A DNA stretch of 64,000 nt from Pseudogracilibacillus sp037071985. Lineage in GTDB: Bacteria; Bacillota; Bacilli; Bacillales; Amphibacillaceae. The stretch is taken from contig NZ_JAXHDF010000002.1 in the NCBI RefSeq assembly GCF_037071985.1, positions 186,001-250,000 on the forward strand, written 5' to 3'. The position numbers were made by a program, and so were the translations under genes. The notes below the pieces were generated by a model. That model was not told the DNA's origin. It saw nothing but the letters and a program-made list of their open reading frames with translations, and made no database searches. Shown here piece after piece: positions 53,017 to 61,504 of the stretch (position 1 is the first letter of the stretch; the number at the start of each line of letters is the position of its first letter).

Positions 53017-53238
53017 TTATTTTTTTCTTAATTTTTTAACTTTATCGGGTGTAACATCATTGCCTTCTGGATCTATTACAGTAAGAGTACTTATTTGGTT
53101 TTTAAATGATTGTCTCATATTTTGTAAATATTCTGTTCGCAGTTTTTTCTGCTCTTCTTTTTCTTCTACTGTAAGTCCTTCCGCTTTTGACTTTTTTGAG
53201 AGGTAATTTATTCGGTTTAATTTTTCCTTGGACATCAT
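53017..53238 (-). CDS. ynzC: YnzC (DUF896) protein
   Basis: The 73-residue two-helix protein (EKLNRINYLSKKSKAEGLTVEEKEEQKKLRTEYLQNMRQSF, LTVIDPEGNDVTPDKVKKL) matches DUF896/YnzC. In B. subtilis it is the last gene of the SOS operon yneA-yneB-ynzC. Here neither yneA nor yneB separates it from lexA. GAGGTGATC precedes the ATG. Function is unknown. Confidence 0.93.
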   Translation of the reverse strand: MMSKEKLNRINYLSKKSKAEGLTVEEKEEQKKLRTEYLQNMRQSFKNQISTLTVIDPEGNDVTPDKVKKLRKK

Positions 53239-53388
53239 GCTTGATCACCTCAATATCACTTTCTATTTTACTATTGTACTTAATTAATGCCATTTAGTAA
53301 AAAATTTCAATTATAAATATACACACTATTCTATATTATGCTTAAGAGGCTTCTCTTTCAAGTTTAAACATCTGATTGTTGTAAATAT

Positions 53389-53427
53389 AGAACTTATGTT
53401 TGACTTCTCGCTATGAAATGGTACTAT
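53389..53427 (+). promoter_or_regulatory. lexA promoter with LexA (DinR) box
   Basis: TTGACT (53400-53405), 16 bp and TACTAT (53422-53427) form the promoter. AGAACTTATGTTTG (53389-53402) matches the Gram-positive LexA box CGAACRNRYGTTYG at 12 of 14 positions and overlaps the -35, which fits autorepression. Confidence 0.7.
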
Positions 53428-53459
53428 TAAATTAATAAATTAACGTGAGGTGACGCAAG

Positions 53460-54077
53460 ATGCAGAAGCTCTCTAAAAGGCAGCAAATGATTTTTGATTT
53501 TATTAAAAGTGAAGTAGAAATGAAAGGGTATCCCCCTTCAGTTAGAGAAATAGCGAAAGCAGTTGGATTAGCCTCAAGTTCAACTGTACATGGGCATTTA
53601 GAACGAATTGAAAATAAAGGATACATAAGACGAGATCCAACAAAACCGAGAGCGATAGAAATATTAGACCAGAGCGAGAGTAATGTTGAAAAAGATATAG
53701 CTAGGTATGCCCCATTAATTGGGAAAGTAACTGCTGGTGTTCCTATTACTGCTATTGAAAATGTGGATGAATATACACCTGTACCAAGTTCAATGGCTCA
53801 TACGGAAGATAATTTATTCGTGCTCGAAGTTGTAGGGGAAAGTATGATAAATGCTGGTATTTTAAGTGGAGATAGAGTAATAGTTAAACAACAATCTACT
53901 GCAGATAACGGAGAAATTGTTGTAGCGATGACAGAAGATGATGAGGCGACTGTAAAGCGTTTTTATAAAGAAAGTGATCATTTTAGACTGCAACCAGAAA
54001 ATGACTCTATGGAGCCATTAATACTTAAAAATGTATCCATCCTAGGTAAAGTTGTAGGATTATATCGAAATTTTTAA
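53460..54077 (+). CDS. lexA: SOS repressor LexA
   Basis: The 205-residue protein has a winged helix N-terminus (SKRQQMIFDFIKSEVEMKGYPPSVREIAKAVGLASSSTVHGHL). The self-cleavage site is Ala92-Gly93 (KVTAGVP), with the Ser128 (VVGESMIN) and Lys166 (ATVKRFYK) catalytic dyad. RecA filaments trigger autocleavage after DNA damage. GAGGTGACG precedes the ATG. It diverges from ynzC, and its promoter carries a LexA box. Confidence 0.97.
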   Translation: MQKLSKRQQMIFDFIKSEVEMKGYPPSVREIAKAVGLASSSTVHGHLERIENKGYIRRDPTKPRAIEILDQSESNVEKDIARYAPLIGKVTAGVPITAIENVDEYTPVPSSMAHTEDNLFVLEVVGESMINAGILSGDRVIVKQQSTADNGEIVVAMTEDDEATVKRFYKESDHFRLQPENDSMEPLILKNVSILGKVVGLYRNF

Positions 54078-54112
54078 TTAGAAATTAAGTTGTTAAAAGT
54101 TATTATCTTGAT

Positions 54113-54194
54113 AAAAAGCTAGATGAAGGCTCCCCGTAAAGTAACATTGATTATAATGCACTTTTCGGGTGTAACTCTTCATTCTAGCTTTTTT
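54113..54194. terminator. Long bidirectional terminator between lexA and ynbB
   Basis: AAAAAGCTAGATGAAG at the left pairs with CTTCATTCTAGCTTTTT at the right. Inner helices CCCG with CGGG and AAAGT with ACTTT make an 80-nt nested hairpin between two convergent genes. Confidence 0.85.
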
Positions 54195-54204
54195 CTATGT
54201 TTAC

Positions 54205-55461
54205 TTACTGGTTAACAAAATTTAAATGAATTAAGTTCTCATCTGCTAACTTCTTAATCGACTCTGTGACAGCTATTTTCACATGGGCGTATGTTAAACC
54301 ACCTTGCATAAAAGCAATAAATGGTTCTTTTATTGGTCCATCGATAGACAATTCAATACTAGAACCTTGAATAAACGTTCCAGCCGCCATGATTACTTTG
54401 TCATCATACCCAGGCATTTCACTAGGATAAGGAGAAACATATGAATTGATTGGTGATTGTTCCTGGATTGCTTGACAGAATTTAATCATACTTTCTTCTT
54501 GACCAAATATAATTGTCTGTATAATATCTGTTCGTTTTTCGCTAAAAAGTGGTGTCGTTTTTATTCCAATTAATTCTAATAAGCGAGCAGTGAACACAGC
54601 ACCTTTTAATGCCTCGCCTACTACATGAGGCGCAAGGAAAAATCCTTGGTACATTTCTTGTAACATATGTAGCGTTGCACCTGCCTCTTTCCCTAATCCT
54701 GGTGCTGTTAATCGATTCGCCGCTTTTAATACTAATTCTTTTCTTCCTACAATATACCCTCCCGCTCGTACTAGACCGCCACCCGGATTTTTGATTAATG
54801 AGCCGGCCATAATATCTGCACCAACGTGTAGAGGCTCTTTCTCTTCAACAAATTCACCATAACAATTATCAACAAAAACTATAATATCTTTATTAATACT
54901 TTTTACGAATGAAATCATTTGTTCTATTTCATTCATTGTAAAAGAAGGGCGATCTTCATACCCTTTTGAGCGTTGAATCCCGATTACTTTTGTTTTATCA
55001 GAGATTTTATTCTTTATCCCCTCTAAATCAACGGAACCATTATCTAGTAATGGAACTTCGTCATAACCTATTTTGTAATCTTTTAATGAACCTGCACTGT
55101 CTCCCCGCTTTCCGATTACTTCTTCTAATGTATCATAAGGGCTACCTGTTATATAAAGTAATTCATCCCCTGGGTATAATAAAGCAAATAATGCGGTAGA
55201 AATCGCATGTGTTCCCGAGACAATCTGGGGTCTTACTAGTGCATCTTCTCCTCCAAATACGCGCGCATAAATAGCTTCGATGCCATCACGACCACTGTCA
55301 TCATATCCATATCCATCCGTGGAATTAAAATGAAAGTCACCGATTTGTTCTTCCCTAAACGCCTCTAACACTTTCCTTTGGTTAAACTCTGCCATTTGAT
55401 TAATTTGCTTAAATATTTTTTCACAATCTTTTTCTGCTTTTTCTACTAAATCGTTTATCAT
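54205..55461 (-). CDS. ynbB: YnbB, PLP-dependent methionine gamma-lyase family protein
   Basis: The 418-residue fold-type I PLP enzyme is of the family often named aluminium resistance/cystathionine beta-lyase-like. It has the PLP phosphate-binding region QIVSGTHAISTALFALLYPGDEL, the aspartate in DIIVFVDNCYGEF, and the Schiff-base lysine in MAGSLIKNPGGG. Its real reaction is uncertain. Its ATG overlaps the hflX stop (ATGA), so it is translationally coupled to hflX as in B. subtilis. Confidence 0.93.
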   Translation of the reverse strand: MINDLVEKAEKDCEKIFKQINQMAEFNQRKVLEAFREEQIGDFHFNSTDGYGYDDSGRDGIEAIYARVFGGEDALVRPQIVSGTHAISTALFALLYPGDELLYITGSPYDTLEEVIGKRGDSAGSLKDYKIGYDEVPLLDNGSVDLEGIKNKISDKTKVIGIQRSKGYEDRPSFTMNEIEQMISFVKSINKDIIVFVDNCYGEFVEEKEPLHVGADIMAGSLIKNPGGGLVRAGGYIVGRKELVLKAANRLTAPGLGKEAGATLHMLQEMYQGFFLAPHVVGEALKGAVFTARLLELIGIKTTPLFSEKRTDIIQTIIFGQEESMIKFCQAIQEQSPINSYVSPYPSEMPGYDDKVIMAAGTFIQGSSIELSIDGPIKEPFIAFMQGGLTYAHVKIAVTESIKKLADENLIHLNFVNQ

Positions 55462-56708
55462 CTATTTGTATGATGCTCCTTTATTATGCTTTGCAAAGGA
55501 TGTATTTCTGGAATAAATCCTTCTAAATAATATTGATTTGTTTCTTCATTATAAGATTTTTGTGTAACAATAGAGTGTTTTTCAAGTTGATTCATATTTC
55601 TTCCTTGCTCAGGTGAAAGTGATATCGAATAAAAGCCCCATTCTTGTTTCAATAAATTCTCAATGTTTATTAAAAGTTCCTCTTGGTCAGATTTTTTATA
55701 AGCGCTCATAACCATATAAGGATGAATAGTAGCAAAAAAGTCACCTTCAAGTAAATCACTTTTATTATATAGAGTTAGCATTGGGATCTTATGGGCATCA
55801 AGTTCTTGTAAAATCTCACTTACCGTGTTCTGCTGTTGCTCCATGTTTTCATTGGATGCATCTACGACATGAAGTAAAAAGTCAGCTTCAGCTACTTCTT
55901 CAAGAGTAGATTTGAAAGCGGCTATTAATGAAGTAGGGAGATCTTGTAAGAACCCGACCGTATCTGTGATTAGACATTCAAATCCCGATGGCAAATGTAT
56001 TTGTCTAGTTAAAGGGTCTAATGTTGCAAACAATAAATCTTCTTCTAATGCCGTTTCATTTGTCAATCGATTAAATAATGTTGATTTACCAGCATTCGTA
56101 TATCCAACAATAGCTATTTGAAACACATTATTTAATTTACGCCTTTTTCGATACTGTTCTCGTTGTTTAATAACATCATTCAAGCGCCTTTTTATATCAT
56201 CAATTCTTCTGCGAATATGACGTTGGTCCGTTTCTAATTTTGTTTCACCTGGCCCTCTTGTTCCTATTCCACCACCTAATCTGGATAGGACTAGCCCCAT
56301 ACCATGGAGTCTTGGTAACATATATTGTAATTGGGCTAGTTCTACTTGAAGTTGTCCTTCTTTTGTTTTAGCCCTGCTTGCAAAAATATCTAATATTAAT
56401 TGACTTCGGTCAATTACTCGAATACCGAAGTGGTCATTTAGATTACGTAATTGACCAGGTGATAGTTCATCATTACTAATTACGAGTTCCACTTCATATT
56501 CAGAGATAAATTGTTTGATTTCTTCAAGTTTTCCTTCCCCAACGTATGTTACAGGATGAATTTTAGATCGATTTTGAGTGACTACTTTTTTCACAATTCC
56601 CCCTGCCGTATAACTTAATGACTTTAACTCCTCTAGTGATGATTCAAACTGACTATCCGAATCGATTGCCTTTTTAACTGCCATAATTAATATATTTTCA
56701 TTAGCCAT
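55458..56708 (-). CDS. hflX: Ribosome-associated GTPase HflX
   Basis: The 416-residue protein has the HflX N-terminal domain (EVELVISNDELSPGQLRNL, RVIDRSQLILDIFASRAKTKEGQLQVELAQLQY), the glycine-rich linker GGGIGTRGPGETKLE, and a G domain with GYTNAGKSTLFN, DTVGF, and NKSD. HflX splits stalled or hibernating 70S ribosomes. GAGGAAG precedes the ATG. It overlaps ynbB by four bases. Confidence 0.96.
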   Translation of the reverse strand: MANENILIMAVKKAIDSDSQFESSLEELKSLSYTAGGIVKKVVTQNRSKIHPVTYVGEGKLEEIKQFISEYEVELVISNDELSPGQLRNLNDHFGIRVIDRSQLILDIFASRAKTKEGQLQVELAQLQYMLPRLHGMGLVLSRLGGGIGTRGPGETKLETDQRHIRRRIDDIKRRLNDVIKQREQYRKRRKLNNVFQIAIVGYTNAGKSTLFNRLTNETALEEDLLFATLDPLTRQIHLPSGFECLITDTVGFLQDLPTSLIAAFKSTLEEVAEADFLLHVVDASNENMEQQQNTVSEILQELDAHKIPMLTLYNKSDLLEGDFFATIHPYMVMSAYKKSDQEELLINIENLLKQEWGFYSISLSPEQGRNMNQLEKHSIVTQKSYNEETNQYYLEGFIPEIHPLQSIIKEHHTNR

Positions 56709-56797
56709 AAATTACTTCCTCTTTTCCAACAAAAGATACCTCGTAGTTCTCTATCTTCTAGCATATCACTAGTCATTAGAAATAAAAAATTCTAGCA

Positions 56798-57718
56798 TCA
56801 TTGTTCAAATTGGATATCGTCTGCCTTTAATTGCATTAGTTCCTTAATCGTATACTCGTTGACTTGAAGTAGTCTTATTGCTTGCATACGAATGCTTTTT
56901 TCAATGATATTTCGGACATATCTAGCATTTGCAAAATGAGAAACTTTATTATGGAGTTTTTCCCGTAAATGACTTCGAAGTTTCCATAATGCCTTTTCTG
57001 ATATTTCATATTCCCGTTCATTTGCAATTTGAATCGCAATATCAATCAGTTGATCCAATTTATAATCGGGAAAAGGAATATGAAAAGGAAAGCGAGATTT
57101 CAAACCTGGGTTTAAGGATAAAAATTGCTCCATCTCGGCCGGATAACCAGCTAGAATTAAAATAAAGTCATCATGATGGTCTTCCATTTGTTTTACTAAT
57201 GTATCAATTGATTCTCTTCCAAAATCTTTATGTCCACCTCGTGCTAAAGAATAAGCTTCATCAATAAATAGAATTCCACCTAACGCTTTTTGGACAAGGT
57301 TACGGGTTTTTTGAGCCGTTTGCCCAATATATTCACCAACCAGATCCGCTCTTTCCGCTTCAATAAAATGACCTTTTGATAATATGTTTAATTTAAATAG
57401 TACGTTTGCTAACTCCCTTGCAATAGTTGTTTTTCCTGTACCGGGATTCCCTTTGAAAATCATATGCAAAACTTGTTTATTAATCGTTAAACCCATTTCT
57501 TCTCGTTTATGATTCATAAGTTTTGTTGCATATATTTCTTTAATGATTTCCTTGAAATGTTCGAGACCAACAAACGATGAGAATTGTTTATCAATAAGCT
57601 TTAATTCACGATTATGCTTTAAGATATAAGCTGAATGCTTAGTATTAATTTGACGCTTCTGTTCATTAAAAATAATATTTATTTTTCCATTATCATGATG
57701 AGTCATTTGCGTATTCAA
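56798..57718 (-). CDS. spoVK: Stage V sporulation protein K-like AAA ATPase
   Basis: The 306-residue CbxX/SpoVK-type AAA protein has Walker A FKGNPGTGKTTIARELA, Walker B ILFIDEAYSLARGG, sensor and arginine finger in ILAGYPAEMEQFLSLNPGLKSRFP. It is needed for spore maturation in B. subtilis and is mother-cell expressed there. The start is probably TTG at 57718 right after GAGGGGTGAT; an ATG four codons in is further from the site. It is flanked by hflX and hfq as in B. subtilis. Confidence 0.93.
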   Translation of the reverse strand: MNTQMTHHDNGKINIIFNEQKRQINTKHSAYILKHNRELKLIDKQFSSFVGLEHFKEIIKEIYATKLMNHKREEMGLTINKQVLHMIFKGNPGTGKTTIARELANVLFKLNILSKGHFIEAERADLVGEYIGQTAQKTRNLVQKALGGILFIDEAYSLARGGHKDFGRESIDTLVKQMEDHHDDFILILAGYPAEMEQFLSLNPGLKSRFPFHIPFPDYKLDQLIDIAIQIANEREYEISEKALWKLRSHLREKLHNKVSHFANARYVRNIIEKSIRMQAIRLLQVNEYTIKELMQLKADDIQFEQ

Positions 57719-57778
57719 ATTATCACCCCTCGCATTTTCAGTATACGTATAAAAGCTAAATTTGTGATAAAAGCCCAG

Positions 57779-57818
57779 AAAAAAAGCGAAATTCTCTACA
57801 AGAGATTCGCTTTTTTGA
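57779..57818 (-). terminator. Terminator of hfq
   Basis: On the minus strand AAAAAAGCGAA..TCTC and GAGA..TTCGCTTTTTTT form a strong stem with a T tract. Confidence 0.9.
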
Positions 57819-57890
57819 AAACTGTTTACATAATTAGAATGTGCCGTTCAAATAGGCTATGTAGATGACCGTGCTATCTACTGAACATTA

Positions 57891-58118
57891 TCATTCTTTG
57901 TTTTCAATAGATACGTTTTTTGCAGGGGCAAAGGTTGAAATAGCATGTTTATAGATCAGTTGCTGTTTCCCTTCTGTTTCCAATAGTACCGTAAAGTTAT
58001 CGAATGCTTTCACCACACCTCTTAATTGAAATCCATTCGTTAAAAATACAGTAACTGCGATACGTTCTTTTCTAAGCTGATTCAGGTAATGATCTTGAAT
58101 GTTTACTTGCTGAGCCAT
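57891..58118 (-). CDS. hfq: RNA chaperone Hfq
   Basis: The 75-residue Sm-like protein has the Sm1 motif VFLTNGFQLRGVVKAFDNFTVLL and the Sm2 motif IYKHAISTFAP (consensus YKHAI). It forms a hexamer that binds small RNAs and mRNAs. GAGGAGGAG lies upstream of the ATG. It follows miaA by 60 bp, the classic miaA-hfq pair, and ends at its own terminator. Confidence 0.98.
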   Translation of the reverse strand: MAQQVNIQDHYLNQLRKERIAVTVFLTNGFQLRGVVKAFDNFTVLLETEGKQQLIYKHAISTFAPAKNVSIENKE

Positions 58119-58178
58119 TCTTTCTCCTCCTCTTTTTCTATCTATATTTTAAAGAAGACCTGGTTGTATTTATCAACC

Positions 58179-59135
58179 TTAGCTCCTTTTATAACAGAGT
58201 TTATTATATGTTTCTGAAAAAAATTGTTCCACATCCTGGATGATTTCCGGTAAGGGATTATTTCCCTCCGGACTAATAGTATACCATTTAATATCCATTT
58301 TGTTTTTAAACCATGTATATTGTCTCTTAGCATAACGTCTTGAATTCCTTTTTAGGGTCTCAATTGCTGTATCTAAATCAATTTCACCTTTTAAGTAAGG
58401 AATTATTTCTTTGTAGCCAATCGCTTTCATTGATTGGCAATCTGCATATCCTTGTTTATATAGGTGTTCTACTTCATGAATTAACCCTTGCTGAATCATA
58501 CTGTCTACTCTGTTATTAATTTGATTATACAAAGTTTTTCTGTCCATTTCCAATCCAATAATAAAATGGTTATAGTTAGGACTAGTTGTTTGCTGTTTAT
58601 GATACTCCGACATCGTAAGACCAGTTGATTCATAGACTTCAAGTGCTCGAATGACTCTTCTATAGTTGTTAGGATGGATTTTTTCTGCTTGCTCTTTATC
58701 TATATGGTTTAATTCCTCATATAAAACATCAATGCCTTCTTCTTTTAACCGCTTTTCAAGCATTTTAGTTATTTCGATGTTTCTTTTTCGATTGGAGAAA
58801 TCATAATCATAAAGAACAGACTGAATATAAAGTCCGCTTCCCCCAACTAAAATAGGTATGTGATTTTTTTGATTTATTTCTTGAATATACGTTTGAACAA
58901 GCACCTGGTACTCTGCAGCTGAAAACGGTTCGTCCGGTCGTTTTATATCAATCATATAATGCGGGATTCCTGCTTTTTCTGTGGCTGTTACTTTACCTGT
59001 TCCAATATCCATTGATTGATATACTTGCATGGAATCGCCACTTATTATTTCGGAACGAAACACTTTTGCTAAATCAATACTTAATTTTGTCTTGCCAACT
59101 GCAGTCGGCCCTACGATTACGATGACATTATTCAC
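58179..59135 (-). CDS. miaA: tRNA dimethylallyltransferase MiaA
   Basis: The 318-residue enzyme prenylates A37 of tRNAs that read UNN codons. Motifs are the P-loop VGPTAVGKTKLSIDLA, SGDSMQVYQSMDIGTGK, PHYMIDIKRPDEPFSAAEY, LVGGSGLYIQSVLY and RRYAKRQYTWFKNK. AGGGGAAATC lies before the ATG. It is part of the minus-strand mutS-mutL-dps-miaA-hfq run. Confidence 0.97.
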   Translation of the reverse strand: MNNVIVIVGPTAVGKTKLSIDLAKVFRSEIISGDSMQVYQSMDIGTGKVTATEKAGIPHYMIDIKRPDEPFSAAEYQVLVQTYIQEINQKNHIPILVGGSGLYIQSVLYDYDFSNRKRNIEITKMLEKRLKEEGIDVLYEELNHIDKEQAEKIHPNNYRRVIRALEVYESTGLTMSEYHKQQTTSPNYNHFIIGLEMDRKTLYNQINNRVDSMIQQGLIHEVEHLYKQGYADCQSMKAIGYKEIIPYLKGEIDLDTAIETLKRNSRRYAKRQYTWFKNKMDIKWYTISPEGNNPLPEIIQDVEQFFSETYNKLCYKRS

Positions 59136-59154
59136 GTGATTTCCCCTACCATAA

Positions 59155-59598
59155 CTATTTATAATATGCTTTACATCTCCAAATAATCTTACTTAGTTTC
59201 TGTTGAAATGAAAATAGTAGATGAGCAGTCAGTTCATCATTAATATCTTTTGCTCTTTTTAACCCAATTTCCTCTATTTCTTTATAGAGTTTTGATAAAT
59301 CATGCGATAGTTGAAGAATCATCTCTTCTTCCTCATCGTCTGCTGTCGCTTCGTCAATTGTTGCTTCTTTTACATACTTTATCATTGTTGCATAAGGTTT
59401 TCCATCCATTGTAAGTATATGCTCAGCTAATAGATCAATATCTTCTTTCCATTTTGAATGAAGTTCCTGAAAGAAAGGCTGTAATTGAAATACATGCTCT
59501 CCCTTTGAGAACCATTGATATCGATGCAATTTTACGTAAATCACAAAATAATTTGCTAACAATTGATTCAAAAATAAAATTAGTTTTTGTCGGTCCAT
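59155..59598 (-). CDS. Dps/ferritin-like protein
   Basis: The 147-residue protein has the Dps start LNQLLANYFVIYVKLHRYQWFSKGEH, with the ferroxidase histidine, and the later segment KWKEDIDLLAEHILTMDGKPYATM, with Asp/Glu ligands. It probably forms a dodecamer that stores iron and shields DNA from peroxide. Its position between mutL and miaA is unusual; B. subtilis has no Dps gene there. AAGAGGTG precedes the ATG. The C-terminus (WRCKAYYK) is short. Confidence 0.82.
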   Translation of the reverse strand: MDRQKLILFLNQLLANYFVIYVKLHRYQWFSKGEHVFQLQPFFQELHSKWKEDIDLLAEHILTMDGKPYATMIKYVKEATIDEATADDEEEEMILQLSHDLSKLYKEIEEIGLKRAKDINDELTAHLLFSFQQKLSKIIWRCKAYYK

Positions 59599-59655
59599 AA
59601 TACACCTCTTACATGTTTAATACGTATAGCTTGGACAAACGTTATCATTTTATAC

Positions 59656-61491
59656 TTACATCACTCGTTTAAACATTTTCTCAATTTCATAGAAGGTAAA
59701 ATGGATAATTACAGGTCTTCCATGCGGACAAGTGAATGGATCCTTAGTATTTCTTAAATCTTCTAATAATCGGTTCATATCTTGGCTAGTTAGGTAATGA
59801 TTCGCCTTTATTGATTTTTTACATGACATCATAATTGCAATTTCTTCTCGTAATTTCCCAATATTTGTTTTCCCCTCATGAATCACTTGATCAACTAAAT
59901 CTCGAATTACTTCTTCTTCGGCCCCTTGTGGAAACCAATTTGGATACGATCTAACTGCATACGTATTTTCTCCAAAAGGTTCCAGGAATAAACCTACTTG
60001 GTTTAGTTCATCATGATGATTTTCAATAAAGCTAATTTCATTCGTTGTAAATTCGAATGAAAGTGGAAAAAGAAGTTGCTGAATCTCCTTATTTGGATAA
60101 CTTAATTTCTCTTTATAAAATTCATACTTAATCCTTTCTTGAGCAGCATGTTGATCTATCATGTAAAAGCCTGATTCATTCTGTGCTAAAATATACGTCC
60201 CTTGTAATTGCCCTATTGGGTACATGGCAGGTATTCGGTCATTTGTTTGTTCATTTTTAGACGTATTTGTCTCCATTACGTCTTCTACTACATTAGTTGT
60301 TTGCATTAGAGGTTCATCGTTAAATTCTTCTTCTCGTAATTCACTATTCGATACTGAAGGTGAATTGTTTTGAACTGAAGATGAGACCATCTCTGTCTGC
60401 TGATCAGCGACCGTTTGATTAAAAACAGGATGAAGTGAGAAACTATTCTGCTCGGTTTTTTCATTTATCTTTTCCCTTTTTTGCTTATGCTCAATCGTAG
60501 GAATTAACGTTTTTTCTTTAAATGCCGCACGTATCATGTTTTCTAATAAATGAATTAGTTCTTTTTCTTTACTGAAGCGGATTTCTAATTTTGTTGGATG
60601 AACATTAACATCTACTAAAATAGGATCCAATTCGATAGACAACACAACGACAGGGTATCGATGAATCGGTAATAACGTATCATATGCTCTGATAATAGCG
60701 TGGGAAAGGGCGGTACTCTTAATGTACCTGCCATTCACAATGATCGTTATATAATTTCGATTAGACCGTGTTACTTCGGGCTTTGCAATAAATCCTTTTA
60801 CCGAAAAATCAATTGTGTCCTCTTGAATCGCTATCATATTTCGGGCAACTTGCATCCCATAAATTTGTGAAATTACTTGTAATTGTCTTCCAGACCCTGG
60901 CGAATTAAAGATAGATTTCCCGTTATGTACTACTTGGAATCTAACTGTTGGATGAGCTAACGCATAACGATAAATCAAATCTGTAATATGGCTAAGTTCT
61001 GTATGAATTGTTTTTAAATATTTTAGACGGGCAGGAGTATTATAAAATAAATTATTTACGGTAATTTCCGTTCCTTTTCTTGCATCGCTTCTTTCTTCAT
61101 CAACTAATTTACCGCCTTCTAAATATAAATTGATTCCAGCTTCTGTTCCTAATGACGATTTGATAGTTAGCTTGCTCACTGAAGCAATACTTGCCAATGC
61201 TTCCCCTCTAAATCCGAGTGACTTTATATGAAAGAGATCGGCATCATAGGCGATTTTACTTGTTGCATGTCGTAAAAATGCTCGTTTACAATCATCATTC
61301 GACATCCCGTCTCCATCATCTGTAACTTTAATCTGCGATAAACCTGCTTCTTGTAATTCGATTTTAATCATGGAACTATTGGCATCAATACTGTTTTCCA
61401 AAAGTTCTTTCACTACGGAAGCAGGCCTTTCGACTACTTCACCTGCTGCAATTTTATTCGCTAAATGTTCCGGAAGTTGACGTATTTTCAC
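59656..61491 (-). CDS. mutL: DNA mismatch repair endonuclease MutL
   Basis: The 611-residue protein has the GHKL ATPase motifs LLENSIDANSS, DDGDGM, FRGEALASIASVS, and GTEITVNNLFYNTPAR. The C-terminal dimer/endonuclease domain shows DQHAAQERIKYE (DQHA(X)2E(X)4E metal motif), a central ACKKSIKA-type motif (MSCKKSIKANH) and CPHGRP. The start is GTG at 61491 with GGCGGTGAG upstream. It lies 13 bp after mutS, so the two are one operon. Confidence 0.97.
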   Translation of the reverse strand: MKIRQLPEHLANKIAAGEVVERPASVVKELLENSIDANSSMIKIELQEAGLSQIKVTDDGDGMSNDDCKRAFLRHATSKIAYDADLFHIKSLGFRGEALASIASVSKLTIKSSLGTEAGINLYLEGGKLVDEERSDARKGTEITVNNLFYNTPARLKYLKTIHTELSHITDLIYRYALAHPTVRFQVVHNGKSIFNSPGSGRQLQVISQIYGMQVARNMIAIQEDTIDFSVKGFIAKPEVTRSNRNYITIIVNGRYIKSTALSHAIIRAYDTLLPIHRYPVVVLSIELDPILVDVNVHPTKLEIRFSKEKELIHLLENMIRAAFKEKTLIPTIEHKQKREKINEKTEQNSFSLHPVFNQTVADQQTEMVSSSVQNNSPSVSNSELREEEFNDEPLMQTTNVVEDVMETNTSKNEQTNDRIPAMYPIGQLQGTYILAQNESGFYMIDQHAAQERIKYEFYKEKLSYPNKEIQQLLFPLSFEFTTNEISFIENHHDELNQVGLFLEPFGENTYAVRSYPNWFPQGAEEEVIRDLVDQVIHEGKTNIGKLREEIAIMMSCKKSIKANHYLTSQDMNRLLEDLRNTKDPFTCPHGRPVIIHFTFYEIEKMFKRVM

Positions 61492-61504
61492 ATTCTCACC
61501 GCCT

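Noticed and set aside
53102..53293. 63-codon open frame overlapping ynzC in another frame
   Set aside because: It is a shadow of ynzC and its leader; it does not resemble YneA (no LysM, no membrane segment).
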